A stretch of DNA of 64,000 nt, taken from positions 1-64,000 of the forward strand of contig JANSXZ010000006.1 of assembly GCA_024742705.1 (NCBI GenBank). Direction: 5' to 3'. Shown here in pieces: positions 34,004 through 42,835 of this stretch; position 1 is the stretch's first letter; each line of letters begins with the position of its first letter. The position numbers and the translations under genes are program-made. Under the pieces are notes generated by a model. It made no database searches, was not told the DNA's origin, and saw only the letters and a program-made list of their open reading frames with translations. This DNA is from Paracoccaceae bacterium. GTDB taxonomy: Bacteria; Pseudomonadota; Alphaproteobacteria; Rhodobacterales; Rhodobacteraceae.

Positions 34004-35413
34004 ATGGATACAAGCGACACCAGAGCGGGGGCCATCGACCGGGCCGAACGGTATTTCGACAGCGGCGGTTTTGCCGCCGACCTGGCGCGGCTGGTGGCCT
34101 ATCCCACCGAGAGCCAGGTGCCCGCGCGGGCGCCCGAACTGATGCGGTACCTGCGCGAGGCGTTGCAGCCGCGCCTTGCGGCGGCCGGTTTTGCCTGTGA
34201 GATCTTCGCCAATCCCGAGCCGAAGGGCGGGCCGCTGTTGCTGGCCGAGCGGATCGAGCCACAGGGGCCGCGGGTTCTGAGCTATGGGCATGGCGATGTG
34301 ATCCGCGCGCAGGAAACGCAATGGCGCGCGGGGTTGCGGCCCTTCGACCTGACCGATGCGGAGGGGCGGCTTTATGGCCGGGGCAGCGCCGACAACAAGG
34401 CACAGCACCTGATCAACATCGCCGCGCTGGAGGCGGTTCTGGCGGAGCGCGGCGCGCTGGGGTTTTCCATGCGCTTCGTGATCGAGATGTCCGAGGAGAC
34501 CGGTTCGCCGGGGCTGGACGCGTTTTGCGCGGCACGGGCCGGGCGGCTGGCTTCGGATGTTCTGATCGCGTCGGACGGGCCGCGGTTGCAGCCCGACACG
34601 CCGACAGTGTTCACAGGCGCGCGCGGGGCGATGAATTTCGACATGACCGTGCAATTGCGCGACGGGGCGCATCATTCGGGCAACTGGGGCGGGGTTCTGG
34701 CCGATCCGGCGATGATACTGGCGCAGGCATTGTCGACGATCACCGACGCGCGCGGCTGCATCCTGATCCCCGAATGGCGCCCCGACAGCCTGACGCCCGC
34801 GATCAGCGCGGCGCTGCGCGACCTGCCGGTCGTGGGCGATGCGGGCCCCGAGATCGATCCCGAATGGGGCGAAACCGGGCTGAGCCCGGCAGAGCGTCTG
34901 TATGGCTGGAACGCCTTTGCGGTGCTGGCGATGCAAAGCGGCGTGCCCGATGCGCCGGTGAACGCGATCGCGGGCGAGGCCCGTGCGACCTGCCAGTTGC
35001 GGTTCGTGGTGGGCACCGACATGAAACAGATCCTGCCAGCCCTGCGGCGCCACCTGGCGCGGGCGGGTTTTGGCGACACGGTGCGGGTGACGCCGCATGA
35101 AGAGAAGCCTTTCTGCGCCACCCGGCTGGACCCGCGCCACCCCTGGGTGCGATTCACCGCCGGATCGCTGGAGCGCACCAGCGGCCGGACACCGCATGTT
35201 CTGCCCAATCTCGCCGGTTCCCTGCCCAACGAGGTTTTCAGCGATATACTAGGGTTGCCGACGGTTTGGATTCCACATTCCTATCGCGGCTGTTCACAAC
35301 ACGCCCCGAACGAACATGTCCTCAAACCGGTTTGCCGCGATGCGCTGCGGTGCATGGTCGGGTTGTTCGCGGATATCGCCGATACCGGCGGGCCCGCCCC
35401 CGCTGCGCCATAG
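34004..35413 (+). CDS. M20-family zinc peptidase/deacylase
   Basis: A 469-residue M20 metallopeptidase. Metal-binding motifs: SYGHGDVI (His and Asp), YGRGSADNKAQH (bridging Asp), and the catalytic Glu pair in EMSEETGSPGLD. A dimerisation lid domain (about 210-330) follows, with GARGAMNFDMTVQLRDGAHHSG. The C-terminal SYRGCSQHAPNEH supplies the last His. M20 enzymes split dipeptides, N-acyl or N-carbamoyl amino acids; this one resembles the ArgE/DapE-like branch often called M20 deacylase. The start is MDTSDTRAG at 34004, behind GCGGGG. It sits next to a cupin gene and a methylated-amine gene cluster; the substrate is unknown. Confidence 0.8.
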   Translation: MDTSDTRAGAIDRAERYFDSGGFAADLARLVAYPTESQVPARAPELMRYLREALQPRLAAAGFACEIFANPEPKGGPLLLAERIEPQGPRVLSYGHGDVIRAQETQWRAGLRPFDLTDAEGRLYGRGSADNKAQHLINIAALEAVLAERGALGFSMRFVIEMSEETGSPGLDAFCAARAGRLASDVLIASDGPRLQPDTPTVFTGARGAMNFDMTVQLRDGAHHSGNWGGVLADPAMILAQALSTITDARGCILIPEWRPDSLTPAISAALRDLPVVGDAGPEIDPEWGETGLSPAERLYGWNAFAVLAMQSGVPDAPVNAIAGEARATCQLRFVVGTDMKQILPALRRHLARAGFGDTVRVTPHEEKPFCATRLDPRHPWVRFTAGSLERTSGRTPHVLPNLAGSLPNEVFSDILGLPTVWIPHSYRGCSQHAPNEHVLKPVCRDALRCMVGLFADIADTGGPAPAAP

Positions 35414-35472
35414 GCCCTGAGCCGCGCCGCCCATCCGCTTCAACGACCACCCCAAAAACAGGATACACCGAC

Positions 35473-35877
35473 ATGCAGATCATTCCGGCGGGCACCCGCC
35501 CCACCATCAAGGCGCGACCCGAGTGGTTTACCGGCGATGTCTGGCAAGACCCCATCGTGGAAGCGCCCGAACCCGCGCGGCTCCGCGCGCTGCGAGTGAG
35601 CTTTGCGCCCGGCGCGCGGACCGCCTGGCACACGCATCCGCTGGGACAGACGCTTCTGGTTGTGGCTGGCGTGGGCCGGGTGGCGTTGCGCGGTGCCGCG
35701 CCGCAGATCATCCGCCCCGGCGACACCGTGTGGATCCCGCCCGGCGCCGAGCATTGGCACGGCGCCGCCCCGGACACCGCGATGACGCATATCGCGATGC
35801 AGGAGGCGCTGGACGGCAGCGTCGCCGACTGGCTGGAACAGGTCAGCGAAGCGGACTATTCGGCCGCCACCGGCTGA
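35473..35877 (+). CDS. Small cupin-domain protein
   Basis: A 134-residue single-domain cupin. Metal-binding motifs: GARTAWHTHPLGQTLLVVAG and IRPGDTVWIPPGAEHWHG, with both His pairs and the Glu/Gln position occupied. It resembles the cupin (R)-mandelonitrile lyase-like group, but function cannot be assigned from this. The start ATG 35473 (MQIIPAGTRP) gives a normal-length cupin. Its last 22 bases overlap the end of the convergent FAD/GcvT gene. Confidence 0.8.
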   Translation: MQIIPAGTRPTIKARPEWFTGDVWQDPIVEAPEPARLRALRVSFAPGARTAWHTHPLGQTLLVVAGVGRVALRGAAPQIIRPGDTVWIPPGAEHWHGAAPDTAMTHIAMQEALDGSVADWLEQVSEADYSAATG

Positions 35878-38288
35878 GCCGGACGGCCTCGCATCGCCTC
35901 GCCCCGCGGATCGTAAGGCGAAGGCGCAATCACGCGGGCGGTGCGCGCCTGACCGACCACATGCACGACAAGCGCCGTACCGGGCGCCGCCTGCGCCCGG
36001 TCGACCAGCGCCATCGCCAGCGATTTTCCGACCGTGTGGCCGTAGCCGCCCGAGGTGACGAAACCCACCCTTTCGGTGCCCGACCAGATCGGCTCGTAGC
36101 TGCTGGCATCGGCATCCGTGGCATCGATCTCGAGCGTCACCAGGGTCTGCGCCGGCCCGTTGCCGTCGCGTTCGGCGAGGGCCGCGTCGCGCCCGATGAA
36201 ACCCGGTTTGTCCCAGTCGATCCAGCGGTCCATCCCGGTCATGCCCGGGGTGTAGCCCTGGGTAAACTCGGCCGACCAGATTCCGAACGATTTCTCGAGG
36301 CGCAGGCTGAGCAGCGCGTTGAACCCGTATTCACGGATGCCATGCGCGGCCCCGGCGGCCAAAAGCATCCGCCGCAGGGCAACATGATCGCCGTAGCGGC
36401 AATTGATCTCGTAGCCCAGTTCGCCAGCCACCGACATCCGCGCGACGCGGGCGCGGATCAGGCCGATATCGAAATTGTCACATCCCATGAAGGGCAGTGC
36501 ATCGACCGGGCCATCGGTGAGGCCGGCGATCACCTTGCCGGCGGCCGGCCCGGCCAGGGAAAATCCGCAGATCTCCTCGCCCAGATCGCGCAGGGCAACG
36601 CCGTCGTCCATGTGATCGCTGAACCAACGCATGTGCCAGCGCCGCAGGTAATAGCTGCCCATGATCCACCAGGTGCCATCGCCCCAGTTGAACACCGTCA
36701 GATCGCCCTTCAGGCGGCCGTCATGGCCCAGCATCGGTGCCAGCTTTGCGCGCCCGGGCCGTGGCAGCGCGGATGCCATCATCCGGTTCAGCCAGGCTTC
36801 GGCACCCGGTCCCGTCACTTCGAACCGCGAAAACGCCGATATGTCCAGCAGCCCCACCCCCGCGCGCACGGCCTGGCATTCTTCGGCCACGATATCATGT
36901 GCGTTTGATCGTTTCAGCGTGGGCTTTTCCACGAAACCCTCGGGCGCGAAGTAGAGCGGCACTTCCATGTCCCAGCTGACGCCCCAGCGTGCGCCGGCGG
37001 CCGTCATGGCATCATGGGCGGGGGCCATCTTCAAGGGCCGGCCGGCGGGCAGCTGTTCATTCGGATAGGTCATCACGAAGCGGCGCGAATAGAACTGGCC
37101 GGTGGTTTCGCGAATGTATTGCTTGTTCTCCGCCCAGGTGCCGAAACGGGCCACGTCCATGCCATAGACATCGGCCTCGGGTTCGCCATGCACCATCCAT
37201 TCGGCCAGCGATTTGCCAACGCCGCCGCCCTGAAGGAACCCGGCCATGACCGCGCAGGCGGACCAGTAGCCGCGTTTGCCCGGCACCGGCCCGACCAGCG
37301 GGTTGCCGTCGGGGGCAAAGGTGAAGGCCCCGTTGACCCAGGTCTTCACGCCGACTTCCTGCAAGCAGGGGTAGCGGTTGAAACCAAGCGTCAGCTCATG
37401 TTCGATGCGGTCGGGATCTTCCTTTTGCAGTTCGAACCCATACTCCCAGGGCGCGCCGTCCATCATCCAGTGCTGATGGTTGATTTCATAGATGCCCAGC
37501 AGAACGCCCTTCTGGTCCTGCCGCAGATAGGTGAACCCTTCCAGATCCACGGTCATCGGCACCTCGTGGTCCAGCTCTGCCAGCTCGGGGATCGTGTCCG
37601 AGATCAGATAGTGGTGGTTCAGCGGCGAAACCGGCAGTTCAACGCCAGCCATGCGGCCCACCTGCTTGGCCCAGAGACCGGCGCCATTGACCACATGTTC
37701 ACAGGTGACAGTGCCCTTGTCGGTGACGACCTGCCAGCCCTGCAAGGTCTGGTGCAGTTCCAGAACGCGGGTGTGTTCGATCACCTGCGCGCCGCGCTTC
37801 TTGGCGGCGCCGGCATAGGCGTGCACGGTTCCGGTTGTATCGATGTATCCTTCCCGGTCGGCCCACATGCCGCCCAGAAGGCCATCGCCGGACATGATCG
37901 GATTCAACGCCACCGCTTCTTCCACACTGACCAGCCGGCAATCTTCGATGCCGATGGACTGAAATGTGCGATAGGCCGATTGCAGCCATTCCCAGCGATC
38001 GGGCGTGCCCGCCATGGTCAGGCCGCCGGTCATGTGCAGGCCGATGTTCTGGCCCGATTCCGCCTCGATCTCGCTGAGCAGGTCGATGGTATAGGCCTGA
38101 AGCTGGGCGATGTTGGGATCTGCGTTCAGCGCGTGGATGCCGCCCGCCGCGTGCCATGATGATCCGGCGGTAAGCACAGATCGTTCCAGCAGGCACACGT
38201 CCTGCCAACCCAGCTTGGCAAGATGATAGAGAACCGATGCGCCGACGACCCCGCCGCCGATCACGACAACCCGATAATGCGATTTCAT
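35856..38288 (-). CDS. FAD/GcvT fusion oxidoreductase (sarcosine/dimethylglycine dehydrogenase-like)
   Basis: An 810-residue fusion. The N-terminal DAO-type FAD domain (about 1-375) has the dinucleotide motif VVVIGGGVVGASVLYHL and the FAD-linking-type histidine region SSWHAAGG. A FAO-middle segment links to a GcvT N domain (about 425-700), with SNAHDIVAEECQAVRAGVGLLD and GELGYEINCRYGDH, and a GcvT C domain (about 705-800) ending in SLAMALVD. Enzymes of this build oxidise N-methyl groups of dimethylglycine or sarcosine and pass the one-carbon unit to tetrahydrofolate. The mgsABC-gmaS cluster nearby fits a role in methylated-amine or N-methyl amino acid use. It is not DMSP demethylase, which lacks the FAD half. 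A GGAAAGG ribosome site precedes the start. Confidence 0.85.
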   Translation of the reverse strand: MKSHYRVVVIGGGVVGASVLYHLAKLGWQDVCLLERSVLTAGSSWHAAGGIHALNADPNIAQLQAYTIDLLSEIEAESGQNIGLHMTGGLTMAGTPDRWEWLQSAYRTFQSIGIEDCRLVSVEEAVALNPIMSGDGLLGGMWADREGYIDTTGTVHAYAGAAKKRGAQVIEHTRVLELHQTLQGWQVVTDKGTVTCEHVVNGAGLWAKQVGRMAGVELPVSPLNHHYLISDTIPELAELDHEVPMTVDLEGFTYLRQDQKGVLLGIYEINHQHWMMDGAPWEYGFELQKEDPDRIEHELTLGFNRYPCLQEVGVKTWVNGAFTFAPDGNPLVGPVPGKRGYWSACAVMAGFLQGGGVGKSLAEWMVHGEPEADVYGMDVARFGTWAENKQYIRETTGQFYSRRFVMTYPNEQLPAGRPLKMAPAHDAMTAAGARWGVSWDMEVPLYFAPEGFVEKPTLKRSNAHDIVAEECQAVRAGVGLLDISAFSRFEVTGPGAEAWLNRMMASALPRPGRAKLAPMLGHDGRLKGDLTVFNWGDGTWWIMGSYYLRRWHMRWFSDHMDDGVALRDLGEEICGFSLAGPAAGKVIAGLTDGPVDALPFMGCDNFDIGLIRARVARMSVAGELGYEINCRYGDHVALRRMLLAAGAAHGIREYGFNALLSLRLEKSFGIWSAEFTQGYTPGMTGMDRWIDWDKPGFIGRDAALAERDGNGPAQTLVTLEIDATDADASSYEPIWSGTERVGFVTSGGYGHTVGKSLAMALVDRAQAAPGTALVVHVVGQARTARVIAPSPYDPRGEAMRGRPAQPVAAE

Positions 38289-38523
38289 AGTGCCGCCTTT
38301 CCGCCAGAGCCGCTCTGAACATATGTGTCCAATACCGGGCGCATCGTAACGCCCACAGGGGGCGCGGCGTCAAGAAATTCTTCGGCGCGCGTCCGGGTTT
38401 CGGCACGGGTTTCGGATTGCAAGCGGCGCGGGGCAACAGCCAAGACATCAAGCCGCCGCGCCACCATCATCGGCAAGGCCGTACCGTACCGGTGGCGGCA
38501 GGTTCAGCCGGCGCGATTTGCGA

Positions 38524-39621
38524 TCAGGTGTTGAACAGGAAATGCAGCACGTCGCCATCCTTGACGACATAACTCTTGCCCTCGGCGCGCATCTTGCCGG
38601 CTTCCTTGGCCGCCTGTTCACCGCCAAGCCCGACGAAATCATCATAGGCGATGGTTTCGGCGCGAATGAAACCGCGTTCGAAATCGCCGTGGATCACCCC
38701 TGCGGCCTGGGGCGCCGCCGTGCCCTGGCGGATCGTCCAGGCGCGGGCCTCTTTCGGCCCGACGGTGAAATAGGTCTCGAGATGCAAGAGATCGTAGCCG
38801 GCGCGGATCAGCCGATCCAGACCGGCCTCGCTCAGCCCCATTTCGGTCAGGAACATCTCGGCCTCGTCGGGTTCGAGCTGGCTGATCTCTTCCTCGATCT
38901 GGGCGCTGATGATCACATGTGCGTTGCCCTGGGCCGCCGCCATCTGCGCCACCGCGCGCGAATGGGCGTTGCCCTCGGCCGCTTCGGATTCGCCGACGTT
39001 GCAGACATAGAGAACCGGCTTGGTCGTCAGCAGTTGCAGCATCTTCCAGGCGCGGAGATCTTCGGGATCCACTTCGACGACCCGCGCGGGCCGGCCCTGT
39101 TCCAGTTCGGCCAGCGCCGCCTTCAGCAACCGCTCCTGCAACAACGCTTCCTTGTCGCCGCCGCGCACCTTGCGCACCAGGCCCTGAAGCCGCTTTTCGA
39201 TGCTTTCTATATCGGCCAGCATCAATTCGGTTTCGATGGTGTCGGCATCGGCCACAGGATCCACACGGCCTTCCACATGGGTCACGTCGCCGTCCTCGAA
39301 ACAGCGCAGAACGTGGGCGATGGCGTCGACCTCGCGGATGTTGGCCAGAAACTGGTTGCCCAGCCCCTCGCCCTTCGACGCGCCTTTGACCAGGCCCGCG
39401 ATATCGACGAATGTCATGCGGGTGGGAATGATCTGCTTGGATCGCGCAATCGCCGCAAGCCGGTCAAGCCGCGCATCGGGCACCGCCACCTCGCCGACGT
39501 TGGGTTCGATGGTGCAGAACGGAAAATTCGCCGCCTGTGCCGCCGCCGTGCGCGTCAGCGCATTGAAAAGCGTTGACTTGCCCACATTCGGCAAACCCAC
39601 GATGCCCATCTTGAAGCCCAT
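38524..39621 (-). CDS. ychF: Redox-regulated ATPase YchF/OLA1
   Basis: A universally conserved Obg-related ATPase of 365 residues, the family's usual length. The P-loop is [16 protein letters not shown], with [16 protein letters not shown] as switch II. The G4 motif reads NVGE (in VCNVGESE) in place of NKxD, as expected for the ATP-preferring YchF branch. The C-terminal TGS domain ends in [13 protein letters not shown]. It binds ribosomes and affects stress responses and translation. Start ATG 39621 has GGAGG nearby upstream. It stands alone between a 235-base gap with no feature I can name and the divergent trpA. Confidence 0.95.
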   Translation of the reverse strand: MGFKMGIVGLPNVGKSTLFNALTRTAAAQAANFPFCTIEPNVGEVAVPDARLDRLAAIARSKQIIPTRMTFVDIAGLVKGASKGEGLGNQFLANIREVDAIAHVLRCFEDGDVTHVEGRVDPVADADTIETELMLADIESIEKRLQGLVRKVRGGDKEALLQERLLKAALAELEQGRPARVVEVDPEDLRAWKMLQLLTTKPVLYVCNVGESEAAEGNAHSRAVAQMAAAQGNAHVIISAQIEEEISQLEPDEAEMFLTEMGLSEAGLDRLIRAGYDLLHLETYFTVGPKEARAWTIRQGTAAPQAAGVIHGDFERGFIRAETIAYDDFVGLGGEQAAKEAGKMRAEGKSYVVKDGDVLHFLFNT

Positions 39622-39788
39622 CTGACCCTCCGTCGCCCGTTGCCGCGCTTCTATGCGCAGCCCTGCCCCGGCGCAAGGCCCGCAGCCCATCGCGCGGCAT
39701 CTTGAAATCACGCCCGCGCCGGTGCGATCGCGCATTGATTTCCCGCCGCGCTTTTGGCAGGACAGGCCAGCCCCGAGGAAAGAACCCC

Positions 39789-40580
39789 ATGACCCGCATA
39801 GACGATACCTTTGCCGCCCTGGCCCAAGAAAACCGCAAGGCGTTCGTCGCCTATGTCATGGCCGGCGATCCGGATTTCGACACGTCCCTGGAAATCGTGC
39901 GCGGCCTGCCGGGGGCGGGCGTCGACGTGATCGAACTGGGTGTGCCGTTCACCGATCCGATGGCCGACGGCCCGACAATCCAGCTTGCCGGTCAGCGTGC
40001 CCTGTCCGGCGGCATGACGCTGAAATCCACGCTGGAACTGGCGCGCCGGTTCCGCGAAGACAACCAGACGACGCCGATCGTGCTGATGGGATATTACAAC
40101 CCGATCTACTCGCATGGGGTGGATCGCTTTCTGGCCGATGCGACGGCGGCGGGGATCGACGGGCTGATCGTGGTCGATCTGCCACCCGAAGAAGATGACG
40201 AACTCTGCGTGCCGGCGCAGGCGGCCGGGCTGAACTTCATCCGGCTGGCCACCCCCACAACCGACGATGCGCGGCTGCCGCAGGTGCTGCGGAACACGTC
40301 GGGCTTTGTCTATTACGTTTCGATCACGGGCATTACCGGATCGGCCGAAGCCGAAGCCGCGGATGTCGGGCCCGAAGTGGCGCGCATCCGCGATGCGGCC
40401 GGCCTTCCCGTGGTGGTGGGCTTCGGCATCAACGCGCCGGCCCGCGCCCGCGCCGTCGCCGAGGTTTCGGACGGTGTTGTCGTCGGTTCGGCGATCGTGG
40501 CGCGCATCGCAGCGGGCGATCCGGTGTCCGACGTCCTCGGCTTCGTCCAGAGCCTGGCCGACGGCGCCCACGGCGCCTAG
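39789..40580 (+). CDS. trpA: Tryptophan synthase alpha chain
   Basis: A TIM-barrel protein of 263 residues that splits indole-3-glycerol phosphate into indole and glyceraldehyde 3-phosphate and channels indole to TrpB. The catalytic Glu and Asp are in [33 protein letters not shown] and the phosphate loop [15 protein letters not shown] are also present. Start ATG 39789 is preferred; an upstream frame extension is not conserved in type. It lies 11 kb from trpFB (51794-53730), in the opposite orientation, so the usual trpFBA grouping is split. The stop shares a CTAG with the convergent MaoC gene. Confidence 0.95.
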   Translation: MTRIDDTFAALAQENRKAFVAYVMAGDPDFDTSLEIVRGLPGAGVDVIELGVPFTDPMADGPTIQLAGQRALSGGMTLKSTLELARRFREDNQTTPIVLMGYYNPIYSHGVDRFLADATAAGIDGLIVVDLPPEEDDELCVPAQAAGLNFIRLATPTTDDARLPQVLRNTSGFVYYVSITGITGSAEAEAADVGPEVARIRDAAGLPVVVGFGINAPARARAVAEVSDGVVVGSAIVARIAAGDPVSDVLGFVQSLADGAHGA

Positions 40581-41014
40581 GTGCGGCGGCGCAGCATGTG
40601 CGTGGCCTCGTACTGCGCGACCGTTTCGCCGGTCTGCCGGATGACGTCATAGCGGATATCGACGAACCCCCTGTCGGGCCGCGACCGCGACGCGGTGGAA
40701 CGCAATACCTCGGCCTCGACATGCAGCACGTCGCCGGGGCGCACCGGAAGCATCCATTTCACATTGGCCATGCCGGGCGACCCCATCGAGCTTTCAGACC
40801 AGTCCGCCGCCTCGAGCGTCAGCTTGAAGGCGATCAGCAAGGTGTGCCAGCCGCTGGCAATCAACCCGCCATAAGGCGAGGCGCGCGCCGCCTCATCGTC
40901 CAGGTGGAACGGCTGCGGATCCCATTCGCGGGCAAATCCAATAATGTCCGCGGCGCGCAGCGCACGGCTGCCGGTGCGAAAGGTCGCTCCCGCGGGCAAA
41001 TCCTCGAAGAACAT
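40577..41014 (-). CDS. MaoC-family hot-dog dehydratase
   Basis: A 145-residue single hot-dog domain. The MaoC/R-hydratase catalytic motif is seen as [17 protein letters not shown] (Asp and His), followed by [14 protein letters not shown] and the strand [14 protein letters not shown]. Family members hydrate enoyl-CoA or related thioesters; the substrate here is unknown. It converges on trpA with a four-base overlap of stop codons (CTAG read on both strands). Confidence 0.85.
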   Translation of the reverse strand: MFFEDLPAGATFRTGSRALRAADIIGFAREWDPQPFHLDDEAARASPYGGLIASGWHTLLIAFKLTLEAADWSESSMGSPGMANVKWMLPVRPGDVLHVEAEVLRSTASRSRPDRGFVDIRYDVIRQTGETVAQYEATHMLRRRT

Positions 41015-41087
41015 CAGGTGTCTCCCGTCCGGGTGCCACGGCTGCGCCTGGCGCCTCTGAAAAATGGCGTGCGCCCTGCAAGGGCGC

Positions 41088-41567
41088 TCATTTCGACAGC
41101 AGCCGGTCGCGCGGCGGTTCGGCGTTGCGGTGACGGTCCAGAAACACCCGTAGGTCGGTCAGAACCGGCAGGATCTGCGCCAGGCGCGCGGTGTCGAACC
41201 CGCGCGCCAGATCGGCGAAATCCGGCCCCAAGGCGGCAATCGTGCCGTCACGTAGTCGGCGCCCGGCGTCGGTGATCCACACGCATTTGCTGCGTCCGTC
41301 ATTAGGGTTTGGCCGCACATCGACCAGCCCGTGCCGTTCCAGCACGGCGATGGTGTGTGTCATCGATGTCTTCGGAACCTGAAACGCCCGCGCCAGTTCG
41401 ACAGGTGTGCGCCCGTCGGCCACGCGGATCAGATGGTTCAGAACCGAAAAATGCGGCGCTATCAATCCCTTGGGCAACCGCGCCTCCAGAAGGGCGCGGC
41501 TGAGTTGCTCGATGATCCCGATTTCGTTGAAGACCGGGAAAAAGGGGGCGGAATCCGCGTCAGGCAA
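41088..41567 (-). CDS. MarR-family transcriptional regulator
   Basis: A 159-residue winged-helix regulator. The recognition helix region reads TPVELARAFQVPKTSMTHTI and the wing VDVRPNPNDGRSKCVWITDAG, with one cysteine in the wing. The start is a TTG at 41567: GGAGGA lies five bases upstream, and this start overlaps the nitroreductase stop by eight bases. No ATG gives a sensible N-terminus. Co-transcribed with the upstream nitroreductase, whose promoter carries a 16-base palindrome that is its likely operator. Autorepression with induction by a phenolic or oxidising compound is inferred from the family. Confidence 0.85.
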   Translation of the reverse strand: MPDADSAPFFPVFNEIGIIEQLSRALLEARLPKGLIAPHFSVLNHLIRVADGRTPVELARAFQVPKTSMTHTIAVLERHGLVDVRPNPNDGRSKCVWITDAGRRLRDGTIAALGPDFADLARGFDTARLAQILPVLTDLRVFLDRHRNAEPPRDRLLSK

Positions 41568-42699
41568 TCTTGTCCTCCAAAGGCCATCGGGGGCTTTGCG
41601 GCACGGCCGGCCCATACCCCAGACGCGCCCACATTTGCACGGTTCCTCCGTCGGGCGCCAGCATGTCGTGGGCGGTTTTGTAGAAGGGCGCCATTTCCGG
41701 GTACTCCTGCAAGGCCTGGCTGAGCGGCTGCACCCCAAGGCCTTCGGCCGTCGCGGCCAGGTTCAGACGCACCCAGTCGCGGCCCGCGGCGATCTGGTCG
41801 GCGCGGGTGTTGCCCGCGCTCACCTGCCAGATATGCGCCATCGCGGTCTGCATGTTTTCCAGAACCGCCGCTTCGCCCTGGCTGTAGGCCATGCCCGCGC
41901 GATCCATCGCGGCGCTGCGGCTGAACAGGCCGGTCAGGTGCATCGCCTCGAACATCGGCCCAGAGAAATCGATACCGTCGGGGTTTGCGTTCACCTCGCG
42001 GTGGCCGATGCGAAACAGATCCACGCTTTCCTTGTAGGTGCGTTCGGTGCGCAGTTCGACCAGCATCGCCTCGACCGAAAGCGCGCGCAGCGCCGCCACC
42101 TCGCCCGGATCGGCCGTGGCCCCCGTGACCGTACCGTGGCGCACTGCCGCGCGGATGCGTGCGATGGCGTCCTGCGGCACCGGGCGGGCGGTGTCGAACG
42201 GCTCTTTCAGCGACCGCCGATGCGGCACCTGCGCGAACAGCGGATCGGGGGCGGCGTCGGTGTCGAAGAAATCGCAAACGGCGATGGGCCGGGCATCCAG
42301 CCGGTCCGCCGGCATGCCGTCGGGAAACAGGGCCATCTGCACGTCCAGACCGTCATTCAGCGCGGCCATGCGCATGATTTCCAGGAAACAGCCCAGCCCG
42401 ATCACGATCTGCCGGCTGAACGGATCGGTATGTGGCAACAGCCGGTCGGTGTCGACAAACAGTGTCACCCGGCCCGGCGTCGCCACGTCCACCTTCCAGG
42501 GCTGCCGGTTGTGCGGGTTGGGCGCAAGAATCGCGTGGCTGAGCGCGCGCAGCCGCGGATCGTCATAGCGTCCCGCCGCTGTCCAGGGCGCCAGAGCCGC
42601 ATGGGGTTGGCGCGTCACCGCGTATCCGGCGCCACCGCCCGCGGCCAGAACCGCGCCGCCACCAATCAAGGCAAGTGTTTTCCGACGGGACATTTTCAT
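41560..42699 (-). CDS. Tat-exported nitroreductase-family (Acg-type) protein
   Basis: A 379-residue FMN-binding nitroreductase-fold protein. The N-terminus MKMSRRKTLALIGGGAVLAA has a twin-arginine motif and hydrophobic core, suggesting Tat export with bound FMN. ILAPNPHNRQPWKVD is the flavin-site motif and GVQPLSQALQEYPEM a late conserved segment. The length and layout fit the Acg family more than small cytoplasmic NfsB-type enzymes. Tandem ATGs occur at 42699 and 42693. First gene of an operon with the MarR regulator, behind a palindromic site at 42717-42732. Confidence 0.8.
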   Translation of the reverse strand: MKMSRRKTLALIGGGAVLAAGGGAGYAVTRQPHAALAPWTAAGRYDDPRLRALSHAILAPNPHNRQPWKVDVATPGRVTLFVDTDRLLPHTDPFSRQIVIGLGCFLEIMRMAALNDGLDVQMALFPDGMPADRLDARPIAVCDFFDTDAAPDPLFAQVPHRRSLKEPFDTARPVPQDAIARIRAAVRHGTVTGATADPGEVAALRALSVEAMLVELRTERTYKESVDLFRIGHREVNANPDGIDFSGPMFEAMHLTGLFSRSAAMDRAGMAYSQGEAAVLENMQTAMAHIWQVSAGNTRADQIAAGRDWVRLNLAATAEGLGVQPLSQALQEYPEMAPFYKTAHDMLAPDGGTVQMWARLGYGPAVPQSPRWPLEDKIA

Positions 42700-42716
42700 T
42701 CCATATACCCCTATAT

Positions 42717-42732
42717 AGTATGATATCGTACT
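42717..42732. promoter_or_regulatory. Palindromic candidate MarR operator
   Basis: AGTATGATATCGTACT matches its own complement at 14 of 16 positions and is centred on GATATC. It lies 17 bases upstream of the nitroreductase ATG, beside a minus-strand TATATAGG that could be a -10. Position, symmetry and length are typical of MarR-family operators. Confidence 0.6.
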
Positions 42733-42835
42733 TAACAGCTTGCTGCGGCATTTCAATCCCTTCCGCACAGGCGCGTTGAGATTTTTGCGCACAGGCGCTA
42801 AGCAAAACCCGTTCTAACCGAAGGAAATGCGCGCC

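Noticed and set aside
35856..38288. DMSP demethylase (DmdA)
   Set aside because: The GcvT half is related, but DMSP demethylase is a single GcvT-type protein of about 370 residues. Here a full FAD-oxidase half precedes it.
38289..38523. A small gene or RNA in the 235-base gap between the FAD/GcvT gene and ychF
   Set aside because: No frame with a ribosome site, no tRNA-like fold and no terminator with a T-tract was found. Only a short palindrome ACATATGT near 38320 was noted, too short to call.
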